Below, in pieces: positions 36,433-44,341 of a stretch of 54,381 nt of DNA. Origin of the DNA: Prosthecobacter sp. (lineage in GTDB: Bacteria; Verrucomicrobiota; Verrucomicrobiia; Verrucomicrobiales; Verrucomicrobiaceae); NCBI RefSeq assembly GCF_014879935.1, contig NZ_JACSRD010000213.1, forward strand, positions 1 through 54,381, read 5' to 3'. The first letter of the stretch is position 1. The number at the start of each line of letters is the position of its first letter. The notes under the pieces are model-generated. The model was not told where the DNA came from. It saw nothing but the letters and a program-made list of their open reading frames with translations, and did no database searches. Both the position numbers and the translations under genes were made by a program.

Positions 36433-38205
36433 GTGTGCTTGGCATGAACATGAACTAATCAGATGAAAGGAACTGATCGGAAACGATGGGAGTTAACCGT
36501 AGCCGCAGGACAAGGCAGCGGCCGCGAGGTCGTGGCTGAAAGAAGTCCGAGGCAGACCCTCGACCACAGGAACACGAAGGGCCAGCGAGGCTCGGAACGG
36601 GCGACAAGCGTGCGAGCAAACGCGAAGTCCGAAGACCATCAAGACGTTCCGGGTAGAGACCCGTGGCACGAGGGGAAAGCTCATGTTCTTACCCAAGGAG
36701 GTCTGTCCGGCGAAGCCGGGCAGAAGTCAGCAGAGGCCATAGTAGTGAAGAGAGCCGCCGAAAGACGGCAGGAGCGAAGGGCCGAAGGAACGACTGCAAA
36801 GCGACCCGGGAGCCTGTGACCCGCGCAACACCCGCCCAAACGTCAGCCGACTTTAGCGCCGCAGGCGCGAAACCCGGCACGAACCCAAACCTCCCCGATG
36901 GTGCAGCCATCTCAAGCGGCGAGGAGAGCGGCACTGCGGAGATCATGCGACACCCAGGGAACAAGCCAGCAATGCAGGAGGCAGGAATGGAAGCAGCCGT
37001 CGAGGCGGGCAACAGGGAGGCGGCGCTGAGCGCAGTTGAGCGCAATGCGGGCGCCCCCGGCCCCGACGGCATCAGGACGCAAGAACCGAGGGGTCACCTC
37101 GCAAAACACGGAGCCGGGATCAAGGCCAAGCTGCTCAAGGGGAGCTACCCGCCCGGAGCTGCGCAGCGCAAAGGATCCCCAAGCCCAATGGCGGTATCCG
37201 GCCATTGAGCATCCCCAACGTGGTTGACCGCTTCGTGCAGCAGATGCTGCTGCAAGTGATGCAGCCGATGTTCGAGCCCCACTTCAGCGAGGGCAGCCAC
37301 GGGTTCCGACCCGGACGCGGCGCGCATGGAGCCATCAAGGCCGCACAGAGGCAGGCACGGGAAGGGAGGGAGTGGGTGGTGGACATGGACATCACCGCGT
37401 TGTTGCCAGCATCATTGAAAAAGTCAGGCTGGCTGTCTCGCTGCGCTCGGCTCGACCGAGTGAGCCACGACATCCTCATGACGCAGGTCAGCCGCGTCGT
37501 GAGGGACAAACGGATGCGCCAGCTCATCGGGCGGTTCCTGCGCGCAGGGATCGTCCTGCCAGGAGGATGCAAAGTCAGCAGTGAAGAGGGCACGCCGCAA
37601 GGCGGGCCGCTGTCACCGCTGGCCAACATCTACCTGGACAAGCTCGACAGGAGATCGAACGCCGAGGATTGAAGCACGTCCGCTACGCCGACGACTGCAA
37701 CATCTACGTGAGCAGCCAGCGTGCTGCGCAGCGGGTGCTGGAAGTCATCAGCCGGTGGATAGGCCGACATCACAAGCTGGAGGTCAATGCGGAGAAGAGC
37801 GGTGTAGGGAGAGTCCGGGAGCGCAAGTTCCTGGGCTTCATCCTCACCGCAGGCCATCGCGAGGTATAAAGACCAGGTGAGGGCGAAGTGGGATGCGCGG
37901 CAGTCACTGAGCAGCGCACAGTTGCGCGATCAATGGAGCAACTATCAACGCGGCTGGTGGGCCTACTACGGCCGGGCCGAGGAGCTGCGGAACATGGTGC
38001 AGTTGAGCGGCTGGATACGCCGCCACATGCGCAAGTGTTTTTGGCAACGCTGGCACAGCGCCAGCAGACGCCGTGCAGCCCTCGCCCGCCTGGGAATCCT
38101 AGCATCGCGAAGAGACGTTGCGCACAGCAGTCGCGGAGCCTGGTGCATGGGGAGGCACCTCGTGATGCAGGAAGCGCTGGGCAACCGCATACGGAGGCAC
38201 GAAGG
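36433..38205 (+). mobile_element. Decayed group II intron
   Basis: The 5' end is GTGTGCTTGGCATG at 36433, matching the GUGYG consensus and the conserved start of bacterial group II introns. The structured RNA region follows, with recognisable pieces such as ATGGGAGTTAACCGTAGCC near 36486. A reverse transcriptase/maturase coding region spans about 36972-38205 but is broken in several places. I see no domain V consensus before the next gene's stop at 38258, so the 3' end seems lost. The intron inserted 4 nt after a hairpin (36410-36429), as group IIC introns do, although the class is not certain. The 3' boundary given is approximate. Confidence 0.85.
36972..38205 (+). pseudogene. Group II intron reverse transcriptase/maturase, multiply broken
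   Basis: All blocks of the family are present but in different frames. The N-terminal part (MEAAVEAGNREAALSAVERN ... GPDGI) is in the frame of 36972. Near 37190 the frame changes to give LSIPNVVDRFVQQ, HGFRPGRGAH and WVVDMDI. At about 37398-37450 a stretch of foreign-looking residues replaces the expected EKFFD, just before RVSHDILM. GTPQGGPLSPLANIYLDKLD follows, then a one-base deletion near 37655 shifts into HVRYADDCNIYV (the YADD catalytic motif). A last shift near 37868 leads to the maturase domain (WDARQSLSSAQLRDQW, GWIRRHMRKCFWQRWH). No stop codon is left at the C-terminus. It cannot make a full-length protein. Confidence 0.9.
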
Positions 38206-38257
38206 CCCCCCACTACTCTTCGCCCTTCGCCCTTCGCCCTCTGCCATTCGTCATTCG

Positions 38258-40285
38258 CTACGCATCCCCCGCCTTCGGCTCCCGCACCACGCGATCGACG
38301 CTGTGCTTGGTGATGATGTTGCCCTGGCTGTCGCGGTTCTTGATGGCGATGGAGTTGAAGGGGAACTTGATCTGGAGATTGCGCAGGTAGAGCGCGGGCT
38401 TCAGGTGCACCACGGCGCTGAAGGCGTTGCTCTCCTCCTCCGTCTCGTGGCGGATGAGATACAGCACCGTCGAGCCCGGCGTGCCCTTCGTCAGCACGTA
38501 TTCCTTGTCGCGGGTGATGCCGCCCACGCGGAAGCGCTTCGCCATCACGCTGCCCTGGCGGCCGTCGCGATAGACCAGACTGTAAACGGCCTGGTCGTCC
38601 TTCTTGAACAGGCCGATGTACGGCGGGTTCTTGCCCACGAAGAACTTCTCCCCGGCCTTCGTCACGCTCATCGTGCCGTCCTTGGTGAAGAAGATCACGT
38701 CATCCAGCGGCGAGCACTTGCACACCGGTTCGCCCTCGCGCTTCAAGCCCGTGCCGGCAAAGCCGTCCTTGGCGTTGAGGTAAAGCGTCTCGTTCTGCAT
38801 GATCACCTCCGCGGCGGCCACGCGTTCAAAGCTGCTCACCACCGTGCGCCGCTCGCGGCCGGGGCCGTAGGTCTTCTTCAGCTCCTCGAAATGCCGGATC
38901 GTGTACTTCGTCAGGGCTTTGAGGAATTTCTCCGCCTGGTCGATCTCCTCCTCCAGCTCCTTGATGTGGTTGTCCGCCTCGAAGCTGTTGAACTTCGAGA
39001 TGCGCTTGATCTTGATCTCCGTCAGCCGCGCCACGTCGTCATCCGTCACCGGGCGTTTCAGTTGGTCCAGGAAAGGCTTCAGGCCCTTCCAGATTGCCGC
39101 CATCACCGCCTCCCAGGTCTCGCACTCCTCGATCTTCCGGTAGATCCGGTTCTCGATGAAAATCTTCTCCAGGCTGCTGAAGTGCCACTTCTCATTCAGC
39201 TCCCCCAGCAGGATCTCCAGCTCCTGGCCCAGGATCTTCTTGGTGTTCTCCGCGCTCGCCTTCAGCAGGTCGTTCACGTTCAGGAAGCGCGGCTTGTCGT
39301 CGTGGATCACCACCGCGTTCGGAGAAAGGCTCACCTCGCAGTCGGTGAAGGCATACAGCGCCTGGATCGTCTGCTCCACATCCGCTCCGGCCGGCAGTTG
39401 CACCACCAGCTCCACCTTCTCCGCCGTGTTGTCATCCACGCGGGCGATCTTGATCTTCCCTTTCTCGTTCGCCGCCACGATGCTGTCCATCAGGCCGCCC
39501 GTCGTCGTGCCAAAGGGGATCTCCGTGATGATCAGCGTGTTCTTCTTCGGCCCTTCCTCGATCTTCGCCCGCACGCGCACCCGGCCGCCGCGCAGGCCGC
39601 CGTTGTAATCCTTCGCGTCCATGATCCCGCCCGTGGCAAAGTCCGGCAGCAGGTCCACCTCCTCGCCCCGCAGCGCCGCGATGCTCGCATCGCACAGCTC
39701 GATGAAATTGTGCGGCAGAATGCGGCAGGACAGGCCCACCGCAATGCCTTCCACGCCCTGCGCCAGCAGCAGCGGGAACTTCACCGGCAGCGTCACCGGC
39801 TCCTTGTTGCGGCCGTCATAGCTCGCCACCCACTCCGTCACCTTCGGGCTATAGACCACGTCCAGGGCGAATTTCGACAGCCGCGCCTCGATGTATCGCG
39901 GCGCTGCCGCGTTGTCGCCCGTCAGCGTGTTCCCCCAGTTCCCCTGGGTGTCGATGAGCAGGTCCTTCTGGCCGATCTGCACCATTGCATCCCCGATCGA
40001 GGCATCCCCGTGCGGGTGATACTTCATCGTGTTCCCCACCACGTTCGCCACCTTGTTGTAACGGCCGTCCTCCAGCTCGTCCATCGAGTGCAAAATGCGG
40101 CGCTGCACGGGTTTGAGGCCGTCGTGGATGTGCGGCACCGCGCGTTCCAGGATCACATAGCTCGCGTAATCCAGGAACCAGTCGCCATACAGGTCGTCCA
40201 CCGGCTTGTGCTCCACCGGCGCGGCGGAGGGCAGGATGGGGGAGTTGTCTTCAGCAGAGGTTTTTTTGGAGGACTTTTTGGCCAC
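38258..40285 (-). CDS. DNA topoisomerase IV subunit A-like protein
   Basis: The 675-residue protein belongs to the GyrA/ParC family. It begins with a Lys/Ser-rich leader, then the winged-helix domain with YHPHGDASIGDAM and the catalytic Tyr131 in APRYIEARLS. It is shorter than the GyrA of this window (887 residues); its C-terminal beta region is reduced and lacks a GyrA-box, as expected for a decatenating topoisomerase IV. The segment DTQGNWGNTLTGDNAAAPRY is of the type seen in Bacteroidota. A ParE-like partner gene is not in the window. The region upstream is repeat-rich and the decayed intron lies just beyond its 3' end. Confidence 0.85.
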   Translation of the reverse strand: MAKKSSKKTSAEDNSPILPSAAPVEHKPVDDLYGDWFLDYASYVILERAVPHIHDGLKPVQRRILHSMDELEDGRYNKVANVVGNTMKYHPHGDASIGDAMVQIGQKDLLIDTQGNWGNTLTGDNAAAPRYIEARLSKFALDVVYSPKVTEWVASYDGRNKEPVTLPVKFPLLLAQGVEGIAVGLSCRILPHNFIELCDASIAALRGEEVDLLPDFATGGIMDAKDYNGGLRGGRVRVRAKIEEGPKKNTLIITEIPFGTTTGGLMDSIVAANEKGKIKIARVDDNTAEKVELVVQLPAGADVEQTIQALYAFTDCEVSLSPNAVVIHDDKPRFLNVNDLLKASAENTKKILGQELEILLGELNEKWHFSSLEKIFIENRIYRKIEECETWEAVMAAIWKGLKPFLDQLKRPVTDDDVARLTEIKIKRISKFNSFEADNHIKELEEEIDQAEKFLKALTKYTIRHFEELKKTYGPGRERRTVVSSFERVAAAEVIMQNETLYLNAKDGFAGTGLKREGEPVCKCSPLDDVIFFTKDGTMSVTKAGEKFFVGKNPPYIGLFKKDDQAVYSLVYRDGRQGSVMAKRFRVGGITRDKEYVLTKGTPGSTVLYLIRHETEEESNAFSAVVHLKPALYLRNLQIKFPFNSIAIKNRDSQGNIITKHSVDRVVREPKAGDA

Positions 40286-40729
40286 GGCAGGAATCGGTTC
40301 AAAGGGGGAAAGGGCGGCGAGAATAGACGCTCAGGAGGCAGGCGCAAGGCTTCCGTGCCTCACGTTCCGGCCCTTCTCGCCTTCTGAGCCCCTCGGGCGT
40401 TTGTAGAATCGGACTCCCAGGGGAGGCCATAGGCCTCCATGATCTGCTAAACCCAATCAAGCCGCTTCCCGCCCTCAGTCAGCACCCTCCACCTCAAATC
40501 CCTTGGGATGCCTGTGTTCTGAAATCGTTCTACCCCCAATCTTTCTACCACCATTCTGTCTGCTGAAGCCCAGCCACCTCGGAACCGCTCGTGAGACGCT
40601 GATGTCAGAGATTGGATCGGGATTAGAGTCAGGTCAGCGGTTCGATGCTTCTGGGCTCCCGTCTTGCTGATGGCCGGGCTGTTCATTCCAGCCGCGCCTC
40701 ACGCCAAATGCGGCTTTTTTGAACCCGAT

Positions 40730-40790
40730 GGTAAAATGATGGCGGGTAAAATGATGTTCCCAATCATTTTACCCTTCATCATTCTACCCA
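40730..40790. repeat. GGTAAAATGAT-type inverted motif cluster
   Basis: GGGTAAAATGAT (40744-40755) pairs perfectly with ATCATTTTACCC (40763-40774). Outer copies of the same motif (GGTAAAATGATGG at 40730 and TCATCATTCTACCC ending at 40790) flank it. Related motifs occur at 40523-40556 and at 53999-54078. Confidence 0.7.
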
Positions 40791-40837
40791 CTCCTCAGGT
40801 TCGTTCGATCATCATTCGCGTCACCATGATTTGTGAT

Positions 40838-40918
40838 TTCCCACATACAAGATTCAAGGAGGCCCGCAGATTTCTTTTTCTCAGACAATCTGTGGGCCTC
40901 CCTGAATCGGTGGGAGAA
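40838..40918. repeat. Dispersed 80-bp palindrome, copy 1
   Basis: The core pairs GATTCAAGGAGGCCCGCAGA (from 40851) with a right arm ending CTCCCTGAATC near 40908, with outer TTCCCAC/GTGGGAGAA arms. The same sequence recurs in cleaner form at 52120-52187. Confidence 0.8.
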
Positions 40919-41075
40919 AACCGAATTCATAAAAAGTGATGACGCGAGGCACAAATACGGAGTGAAGCTGCCGATGCTGATAGCCGGCAGTGGGCAAACA
41001 AGGCACGAATCGGCCCACCTACACCCTGGAATTCAGAGGCTGGACGATTTCGGGGGAATCGCCGACACTCGCGGC

Positions 41076-41399
41076 ATGAACACCTTGGAAACCGATGTCG
41101 AAGTCAGCGCCGATGGCAGCTTGAAGTTGCTTTCGCCGCTGCCGGAATGGCTGAAGCCGGGGCGTGCCCATGTGCTGCTCTCGGTGCCGAATGGGGCCTC
41201 GCCCAAGCCGAAGCGCGTGATACCGACCGCCACGCCGGAGATGCTGGCCAAACGGACGGCGGCTTTTGAAGCCATTCGAGCGTTGGGTGGGCTGAAGGAC
41301 GTGATTCCTGATCCGGTGGCTTGGCAGCGGGAGATGCGCGAGGACGTGGTGCTGAACGACCGCATCCATTTCCGTATCAAAGGCGACGCGGAGCGTTAA
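41076..41399 (+). CDS. Antitoxin-like small protein, orphan
   Basis: The 107-residue protein starts MNTLETDVEVSADGSLKLLSPLPEWLKPGRAHVLL, which looks like the beta-hairpin N-terminus of AbrB/VapB-like antitoxins, where 'DG-L-L' and 'PG-V-V-L' strands form the DNA-binding dimer. The rest is mixed helix with RTAAFEAIRALGG and ends in a polar tail. No toxin follows; the next gene is the HNH/NB-ARC protein. The ATG at 41076 is chosen because the frame upstream crosses a palindromic repeat. It may be an antitoxin that has lost its toxin, or a regulator of its neighbour; both are inference. Confidence 0.55.
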   Translation: MNTLETDVEVSADGSLKLLSPLPEWLKPGRAHVLLSVPNGASPKPKRVIPTATPEMLAKRTAAFEAIRALGGLKDVIPDPVAWQREMREDVVLNDRIHFRIKGDAER

Positions 41400-41442
41400 G
41401 TTAAGCTGGTCAGTAGAAACGTTCACCATACCCACTCTTGTT

Positions 41443-44172
41443 TTGAAGCGTGATACATTTATTGAGCTGATGATGGGACGCGGGCTTCGCTCCGATTTGG
41501 CGGAGCGCATTGCATCGCGCTTTTGTGATTGGGAGGCTCTGTGTGGTGCCGAGAGCGGGGAGTTAGCGAAACTGTTCGCTCCGCCAGAAATCGATGAGAT
41601 CCAGCGGGCAAAGAGGCGGCGAGAAATTCCACGTGCGACAGTGAAACGTCTTATCACGGAGTGTGAGTTCAGGTGCTGCCTCTGCTGGAACATCGACAGC
41701 GACTCGGGAGTCCTAATCCACCATATCCGCTTCCACGCCACCGCCCCGGATGACCGTTTCGAAAACCTTGTTGTTCTCTGCGCTGATCACCACGACAAGG
41801 TCCATACCAAGCGGGAACTGACTCGGCACCCGTATCCACCGGAGCTTTTGCTCCGCCGGAAAGATGAGTTCGCCGCTGCGATCACGGCATTCAAAGCGGG
41901 CAAACGTGTCGCGCCTGGTCGGGAAAAAAACGCGGAGACTGGGATGCTGACGGCCCCACCTCTTCCATCTCCACACTTTGTCGGACGGGATGCCATAGCA
42001 CGGGACATCGTAGAGGCATTGGAGTCAGAGAAAGGGCGGGCTGCCATCGTCGGTATGGGAGGTATCGGCAAGACTGCGCTCGCGCTGAAAGTCGCAGATG
42101 CATGTCGAGAGAAATTTCAAGGTGGTGTTCTGTGGGCTGAAGTCGCGACCGATTTCGGCGGAATGCCGGAGATGCTACGAGCTTGGATCAGGTCGCTTGG
42201 ACATGATGTCTCCGGCATGGAAATCGACGAGCAGTTGGCGCTTTTTGGAGCCCTGTTAACGAAACGTTCAGCGACCAATGGACGCCTACTTCTTCTGATT
42301 GATGATGCCGGCGAACGCATCGTGAAAGACCTTGTCAAGCTCGCCTCGTATGTGCCGCCGGATGTATCAATTTTGATGACGACGCGGGAAGCGACCGTCG
42401 GCGCTGCTTTAGTAGCGAGCCAGTTTAATGTTGAACCGCTGGAGCGTGCGGACTGTCGTCAATTGCTGGAATCGCTGTCAGGCTCCGCACTCGTCCGGAT
42501 GGAAGTGAGCGCCGTGGACAAGTTGCTTTCGCTGCTGGGCGATCTACCGCTCGCAGTAGAACTAGTGGCACGTCAGATTGCCATGCGGGAACGTAAACCG
42601 GAGTTCAGCATCGAAGGACTCTGCCGGCGGCTTGAGGAATTTGATTCCAAGATCCTCTCATTCCCTGGCCATCGCGGAATCGCGATGTCGTTTGCCTTAA
42701 GCTACGAGCACTTGGACCAAGACGAGCAAAGGGTCTTTCGTTCATTTGGTGTTTTCGCATTCGGCCCGCTCAACACGGTTAGCGTCGCTGCTATCGCCGC
42801 AGCGAGCGAAGATGCGATGGAGGAGACCCTGGATCGGCTTGTCGTAGTCTCCATGCTGAACTGGGGGGCTGGTGTAGGTGATTACCGGCTTCATCCTCTA
42901 ATGCACAAATATGCAGAGTTCCTTTTCGGTCGCACCGACGAATCGGAGCAGAGTGCGACCCGCGTCCGTTTCTATCAGCAATACACTTCAACGGCAACGG
43001 CGGCGGCGAAAGACGCCCCTGGGAATCTCCAAGCAATCGACCGAATACTCCCCAATCTCACCAAGGCGATTCACTGCGCCGCCGCCAGCGGTGATTATTC
43101 CGCAGTCACCGAAACCGTGCTCGGACTCTGCGCCAATATGGGTTTCTTTATGTCGCGGAACCTTGACCGCGAAGCGATGCCTCTGCTGGAAGTGGCAATC
43201 AGCGCAGCGAAGCATCGTGGCGATCGGGATAGTGAATCCGCCTGCATTGGGCACCTCGGTTCTGCTTGCGCCCGGCTTGGCGTAATCAGAAAAGCGATTG
43301 GTCACTTCGAACAAGCCATCGCCATAGCCCGAACGACTGGCAATGCCTACGATCTCGCGAGCCACCTTCATAATCTCGGAAGCACTCTACTCAGCGAAGC
43401 CGCAGACATCCCGCGGGCGGAGCGATTGCTCCACGAAGCCCTCTTGATGGCTGGGCCTTCAATGAACGCAGACGTCGTAATTGGCAGTCTCAGCACACTT
43501 GGGACCCTTCACCGTGATGTAGGCAATCTAAAAGAAGCAGCTCGGCTTTATGAGAGAGCGCTGGAGGCAGCACGGCTTGCCGGAAACCGGCTTGCCGAGG
43601 GTAACAACTTGAGCAATCTCGGACTCATAACCGATCAACTTGGCAACTCCGAAGAGGGCGAACGAATGATCCGAGAGGCGCTGGCGATTGCCGTTGAAAT
43701 CGACGACGTGCGTGGCGAAGGAAACCGAACTGGCCACCTCGGTGGAATTCTTTTTGCAAAAGCGTCACGTCTTCCTCCAGGGCCAGAGCGGTCAAAGATT
43801 CTTAATAGCGCTCGCGAGTTGCTCGCTACTGCGTTGCAGCTTGCTCAAGAAACGGGCGATGTGGAAAAAGCGGGTTCATGGGAGATGAATCTGGCCAACA
43901 TCTGCATGCTAGAAGGGAGGTTCACTGAGGGAATCACCATGTATGAGGGGGTCTTGGACATGGCGAAGGCAAAAGGCTTTGCAAGATTGGAAGCGCAGGT
44001 TCGCTTCAATCTAGGATTGGCATTGGTCCCGATTGGAGAACCACAGGCGCGTGACGCACTTAATCACTTCCGCACATCAAGGGCCTTGCTCCGAAAAATG
44101 GGATCTCCGACGGCTGCCAAAGTCGAAACCTACATCAACCGTCTCACCGATTTGCTCGCGAAACCAAACTAA
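41443..44172 (+). CDS. HNH nuclease / NB-ARC ATPase / TPR protein (bacterial NLR-like)
   Basis: The 909-residue protein has three parts. Residues about 70-145 form an HNH nuclease: CCLC (C78, C81), LIHHIRFH with H93/H94, N108 in ENLVVLCADHH, C113, H116, H117. Residues 178-495 are an NB-ARC STAND ATPase: FVGRD, P-loop GMGGIGKT (204-211), Walker B LLLLIDDA (282-289), sensor MTTRE (312-316), GDLPLAVEL (366-374), and HPLMHKYA (484-491) at the MHD place. Residues about 530-905 are TPR-like helical repeats (for example LGTLHRDVGNLKEAARLYERAL). In this fold the repeats sense a trigger, the ATPase oligomerises, and the N-terminal nuclease acts. An anti-phage role is inference from architecture. The start is TTG at 41443, without a clear ribosome site; ATG at 41470 is an alternative. 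By eye the gene is AT-richer than its neighbours. Confidence 0.88.
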   Translation: MKRDTFIELMMGRGLRSDLAERIASRFCDWEALCGAESGELAKLFAPPEIDEIQRAKRRREIPRATVKRLITECEFRCCLCWNIDSDSGVLIHHIRFHATAPDDRFENLVVLCADHHDKVHTKRELTRHPYPPELLLRRKDEFAAAITAFKAGKRVAPGREKNAETGMLTAPPLPSPHFVGRDAIARDIVEALESEKGRAAIVGMGGIGKTALALKVADACREKFQGGVLWAEVATDFGGMPEMLRAWIRSLGHDVSGMEIDEQLALFGALLTKRSATNGRLLLLIDDAGERIVKDLVKLASYVPPDVSILMTTREATVGAALVASQFNVEPLERADCRQLLESLSGSALVRMEVSAVDKLLSLLGDLPLAVELVARQIAMRERKPEFSIEGLCRRLEEFDSKILSFPGHRGIAMSFALSYEHLDQDEQRVFRSFGVFAFGPLNTVSVAAIAAASEDAMEETLDRLVVVSMLNWGAGVGDYRLHPLMHKYAEFLFGRTDESEQSATRVRFYQQYTSTATAAAKDAPGNLQAIDRILPNLTKAIHCAAASGDYSAVTETVLGLCANMGFFMSRNLDREAMPLLEVAISAAKHRGDRDSESACIGHLGSACARLGVIRKAIGHFEQAIAIARTTGNAYDLASHLHNLGSTLLSEAADIPRAERLLHEALLMAGPSMNADVVIGSLSTLGTLHRDVGNLKEAARLYERALEAARLAGNRLAEGNNLSNLGLITDQLGNSEEGERMIREALAIAVEIDDVRGEGNRTGHLGGILFAKASRLPPGPERSKILNSARELLATALQLAQETGDVEKAGSWEMNLANICMLEGRFTEGITMYEGVLDMAKAKGFARLEAQVRFNLGLALVPIGEPQARDALNHFRTSRALLRKMGSPTAAKVETYINRLTDLLAKPN

Positions 44173-44177
44173 AATTA

Positions 44178-44198
44178 GTGCGCTCTAAATCAGCGCAC
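44178..44198 (+). terminator. Hairpin after the HNH/NB-ARC gene
   Basis: GTGCGCT (44178-44184) pairs perfectly with AGCGCAC (44192-44198), 6 nt after the stop codon, followed by CTTTGTT. A weak terminator at best. Confidence 0.4.
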
Positions 44199-44341
44199 CT
44201 TTGTTACGAACGGAAAGACGCGAGTAAATAGAGGATAGAGACGCATCGCTCACAGAACCTCGTCTAAGGCGGATAACAGGACGCTTTGCCTGAGACCAAT
44301 TCAATGATCCGATCAGCACAGGCTAGAAAGCCCATTCTACG

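Larger units (their letters stand above)
40286..41075. other. Repeat-rich intergenic region
   Basis: I see no credible gene in these 790 bp. They hold at least three repeat types: a degenerate copy (about 40562-40605) of the end of the 133-bp repeats seen near 51.9 and 53.9 kb; a GGTAAAATGAT-type motif cluster; and an 80-bp palindrome at 40838. Short frames present here resemble no protein family and are likely by-products of the repeats. Confidence 0.55.

Noticed and set aside
37877-40387. 836-residue plus-strand frame
   Set aside because: Its first ~110 residues are the maturase remnant; the rest is antisense to the topoisomerase IV A gene.
40447-40686. 79-residue minus-strand frame in the repeat-rich gap
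   Set aside because: It spans repeat sequence, has no recognisable domain, and similar frames are made by the repeats.
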